This document shows positions 5,845-7,775 of a DNA stretch of 7,775 nucleotides, piece by piece. Source of the stretch: Chloroflexota bacterium (GTDB lineage: Bacteria; Chloroflexota; Anaerolineae; Aggregatilineales; UBA3940). The notes under the pieces are model-generated. The model saw only the letters and a list, made by a program, of their open reading frames with translations, searched no databases and was not told the origin of the DNA. A program made the translations under genes and the position numbers. The stretch covers positions 1 to 7,775 of the forward strand of contig DRKO01000265.1 in NCBI GenBank assembly GCA_011051745.1. Direction: 5' to 3'. Every line of letters starts with the position of its first letter. Position 1 is the first letter of the stretch.

Positions 5845-6243
5845 ATGCAGACGCTCACCGTCCAGACACAGAGGGAAAAACAGGTGGTGGACATCACCCC
5901 GGAGATCGGGCGAATCATCCGACAGCAGGGGTTCAAGGACGGCGTGTGCCATATCTTCGTCACCCACACGACCGCCGCGCTGAGCACCGCCGACCTCGAC
6001 CCCGGCACCGATCTGGACATGCTCGACGCCTTCACCACGATGATCCCGGCCCTCAACTACCGTCATCCGCACAACCCCGCCCACGCGCCCGACCATATTC
6101 TGGCGACGCTGGTTGGCCCCTCGGTGGCGGTTCCGGTTGAGGGCGGGCGGCTGGTGCTGGGCACATGGCAGCGTGTGGTGCTGTTTGAGTTCGACGGCCC
6201 GCGCCGCAGGCAGATCGCCGTTACCCTGCTCCCTGAGCAGTAA
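5845..6243 (+). CDS. yjbQ: YjbQ / UPF0047 family protein (secondary thiamine-phosphate synthase-type)
   Basis: This 132-residue protein covers the full UPF0047 fold at its usual length. Conserved elements: HIFVTHTTAAL with His41, the acidic DLDPGTDLDML stretch (50-60), NYRHPHNPAHAPDHI (71-85) with several metal-site-like histidines, LVGPSVAVPVEGGRLVLGTWQ (106-109 GTWQ) and LFEFDGPRRRQIAVTLLPEQ at the C-terminus. Family members bind metal as trimers. Some show weak thiamine-phosphate synthase activity and the E. coli protein can rescue a thiE defect, but the native role is unsettled. The gene lies 35 bases after the second FemAB gene and 20 bases before the desulfhydrase gene, on the same strand. 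No thiamine genes or thiamine riboswitch were seen nearby, so a thiamine role is not supported by context. Confidence 0.9.
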   Translation: MQTLTVQTQREKQVVDITPEIGRIIRQQGFKDGVCHIFVTHTTAALSTADLDPGTDLDMLDAFTTMIPALNYRHPHNPAHAPDHILATLVGPSVAVPVEGGRLVLGTWQRVVLFEFDGPRRRQIAVTLLPEQ

Positions 6244-6251
6244 AGACTGAC

Positions 6252-6257
6252 GAGAGG
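6252..6257 (+). promoter_or_regulatory. Ribosome binding site of the desulfhydrase gene
   Basis: GAGAGG sits six bases before the ATG at 6264, in the short gap after the yjbQ homologue. It supports this start and independent translation within the operon. Confidence 0.7.
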
Positions 6258-6263
6258 TACATA

Positions 6264-7289
6264 ATGAGCCCATCTGGAAAGTACCCGACCGACCGGCTGC
6301 CCCGCGTGCGGCTGGCGCACCTCCCCACCCCGATCGATCCGCTGCCGCGCCTGAGCGAGTATCTCGGCGGCCCGGAGCTGTTCATCAAGCGCGACGATCA
6401 GACCGGACTGGCGACCGGCGGCAACAAGACGCGCAAGCTCGAATTCCTGATCGCAGAAGCGCTCGAAGCGGGAGCCGATTCGGTGATCACCGCCGGATCG
6501 ACTCAATCCAACCACGCCCGCCAGACGGCCGCCGCCGCGCGGGCCAAAGGGCTGGAGCCGCATCTGGTGCTTTACGCGCCGGGGGAGCAGCCCCCGGAGA
6601 ACTTCAACGGAAACCTGCTGATCAACCATCTGCTGGGCGCGGTGATCCACTGGACGGAGGAACGCGCTCCCTACAGCCGGACAATCGGGCAGGTTGAGGC
6701 CGAACTGAAAGCCGGAGGCAAACGCCCCCATGTTGTACCCTACGGCGGCTCAAACGCCACCGGCCTGATGGGATACGTCACGGCCATGATCGAGGTCGCC
6801 GAACAGGCAGAGACGAGCGGCCCCTTTGACGTGCACGTCTTCGCCACCTCGTCCGGCGGCACACAGGCGGGCATGATTCTGGGGGCGCACCTGAGCGGAC
6901 TGGAGGGAAAAACGCGCCTGCTGGGGATCAGCGTGGACGAACACAGAGAAACGCTCGCCCCGCGCGTGGCACGGCTGGCCGGTGAGGGCGCGCGCCTGCT
7001 GGGGCTTGACTGGCAGGTCGAGGCGGAGGCCGTCGAGGTCAACGACGGGTATCTGGGCGGCGGCTACGCCGTCGTCGGCGAGGCCGAACGGGAAGCGATC
7101 CGGCTGCTGGCCCGGCTGGAAGGGATTCTGGTTGATCCCGTCTACACAGGCCGGGCGCTGGCCGGGTTGATTGACCTGATCCGGCAGGGAGCGTTTGAAG
7201 CCGGGCAGCGCATCCTGTTCTGGCACACGGGCGGGACGGCGGCGCTGTTCGCCTTCACCGAAGAACTGGGGATCAGCAGCCAGCAATAG
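6264..7289 (+). CDS. dcyD: PLP-dependent D-cysteine desulfhydrase-like enzyme
   Basis: This 341-residue protein is the normal length for the ACC deaminase / D-cysteine desulfhydrase group (fold type II PLP enzymes). FIKRDDQTGLATGGNKTRKL (40-59) contains the PLP-binding lysine, Lys55. STQSNHARQTAAAAR follows as the substrate carboxylate/nucleophile loop, and the phosphate-cup region is FATSSGGTQAG. Near the end are VDPVYTGRALAGL and FWHTGGTAALFAF. D-cysteine desulfhydrase converts D-cysteine to pyruvate, ammonia and sulfide. Related enzymes act on ACC or L-cysteate, and the family name alone does not settle the substrate. The SNH and YTG motifs look more like desulfhydrase than ACC deaminase. 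It is cytosolic with no signal peptide, the last gene of the rightward cluster, and convergent with the next gene. Confidence 0.87.
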   Translation: MSPSGKYPTDRLPRVRLAHLPTPIDPLPRLSEYLGGPELFIKRDDQTGLATGGNKTRKLEFLIAEALEAGADSVITAGSTQSNHARQTAAAARAKGLEPHLVLYAPGEQPPENFNGNLLINHLLGAVIHWTEERAPYSRTIGQVEAELKAGGKRPHVVPYGGSNATGLMGYVTAMIEVAEQAETSGPFDVHVFATSSGGTQAGMILGAHLSGLEGKTRLLGISVDEHRETLAPRVARLAGEGARLLGLDWQVEAEAVEVNDGYLGGGYAVVGEAEREAIRLLARLEGILVDPVYTGRALAGLIDLIRQGAFEAGQRILFWHTGGTAALFAFTEELGISSQQ

Positions 7290-7294
7290 ACGCC

Positions 7295-7310
7295 CCGAAC
7301 GGCTATTCGG
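7295..7310. terminator. Possible short hairpin between convergent genes
   Basis: CCGAA (7295-7299) pairs with TTCGG (7306-7310) across a 6-base loop. It covers the 13-base gap between the two convergent stop codons. There is no T-run on either side and the stem has only five pairs, so this is a weak candidate for a bidirectional terminator. Confidence 0.25.
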
Positions 7311-7775
7311 CAAGCTCCAGATCGTAGAAGGCCCGCACCGCCCGGCCCCGCACGTAGGCCAGGTCGGCCATTGCCTTGACCTCGACCGCCAGAGGGTAAA
7401 GGGCGAAGACTTCCAGCGCCGTCACGGCAAAGAAAGGCCCGGCCTGAACGTAAAACAGATCGGATATCTGCGTCTCAAGCCCCATGTGGAAGGTTCCACG
7501 AAGCACGTAGGTATCCGTAAAGCAGATCAGGTTGGCCGTTTTGGGGAGCGGCCTGACTTCCGGCTCAAAGTTCCCCAGGATAAGGACCTGCGGCTCGTTC
7601 TTGGGAATGTGAATCTCCCTCGCCATCACAGCCCCGAGCCGCATCCCCTGTCTGAGCGGCATCAGCGTGGCGTCGTACACCGTCAGGGTCGAGACGTTCT
7701 CGTCGTTCAAGAAGATCGTCGGGTCTCCGCGAGTCTGCAACTCACCGTATACCCGATAATGAGCGGTCAGAACAT
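7303..7775 (-). CDS. Hypothetical protein with an apparent internal duplication, 5' end cut by the window
   Basis: The gene is not recognised by name. The minus-strand frame stays open to the right edge, giving 156 visible residues that begin VLTAHYRVYGEL. A TTG at 7740 could start it, but the residues before it (HYRVYGE) look like part of the domain, so the true start is probably beyond the window. The protein appears to contain two similar halves. Residues about 4-66 (YRVYG..., then FLNDE, TVYDATLMPL, AREIHIPK) match about 85-152 (YVLRG..., SDLFYV, AVTALEVFAL, MADLAYVRGRAV) in pattern. It is soluble, without a signal peptide in the visible part. Such beta-rich duplicated small proteins occur in Chloroflexota, but no role is known to me. 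It is convergent with the desulfhydrase gene. Confidence 0.75.
   Translation of the reverse strand, partial: VLTAHYRVYGELQTRGDPTIFLNDENVSTLTVYDATLMPLRQGMRLGAVMAREIHIPKNEPQVLILGNFEPEVRPLPKTANLICFTDTYVLRGTFHMGLETQISDLFYVQAGPFFAVTALEVFALYPLAVEVKAMADLAYVRGRAVRAFYDLELAE

Overview
The window is GC-rich (roughly 60-65 %) bacterial chromosomal DNA with tightly packed genes. Gene content and style fit a Chloroflexota (Anaerolineae-like) genome: paired ABC-2 permeases, two FemAB-type acyltransferases around a PIN-domain gene, YjbQ, and a D-cysteine desulfhydrase-like enzyme. That placement is inferred from protein style and was not tested by a search. There are no rRNA, tRNA, CRISPR or transposase genes.

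Left part (1-2339, minus strand). Two consecutive ABC-2 type permease genes of nearly equal size are read leftward. They are joined by a one-base stop/start overlap (TGATG), so they probably form one heteromeric exporter membrane unit. Neither an ATPase nor an HlyD-type subunit is encoded in the window. Beyond their 3' end lie about 105 noncoding bases. These hold a perfect 24-bp palindrome and, one base further on, a 25-base imperfect inverted repeat.

Middle (2340-2597). This is the divergent intergenic region. It carries a TATAAT -10-like hexamer facing the rightward genes.

Right part (2598-7289, plus strand). Six genes are packed as a probable operon: FemAB-like acyltransferase 1, a PIN-domain protein (4-base overlap), a two-helix membrane protein (2-base gap), FemAB-like acyltransferase 2 (1-base gap), YjbQ/UPF0047 (35-base gap) and a PLP-dependent D-cysteine desulfhydrase-like enzyme (20-base gap). 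The two FemAB proteins share long motif blocks but are otherwise strongly diverged. They may act one after the other on a cell-wall peptide or another aminoacyl acceptor. The first four genes are near-contiguous and look translationally coupled. YjbQ and the desulfhydrase have their own strong ribosome binding sites and may be a looser addition.

Right edge (7303-7775, minus strand). A convergent gene of unknown function is cut by the window edge. Its product appears to consist of two copies of one domain.

The most notable points are the PIN protein with proline where the third catalytic aspartate is expected, the paired FemAB genes enclosing PIN and membrane-protein genes, the stacked palindromes at the left end, the ATPase-less permease pair, and the internally duplicated unknown protein.
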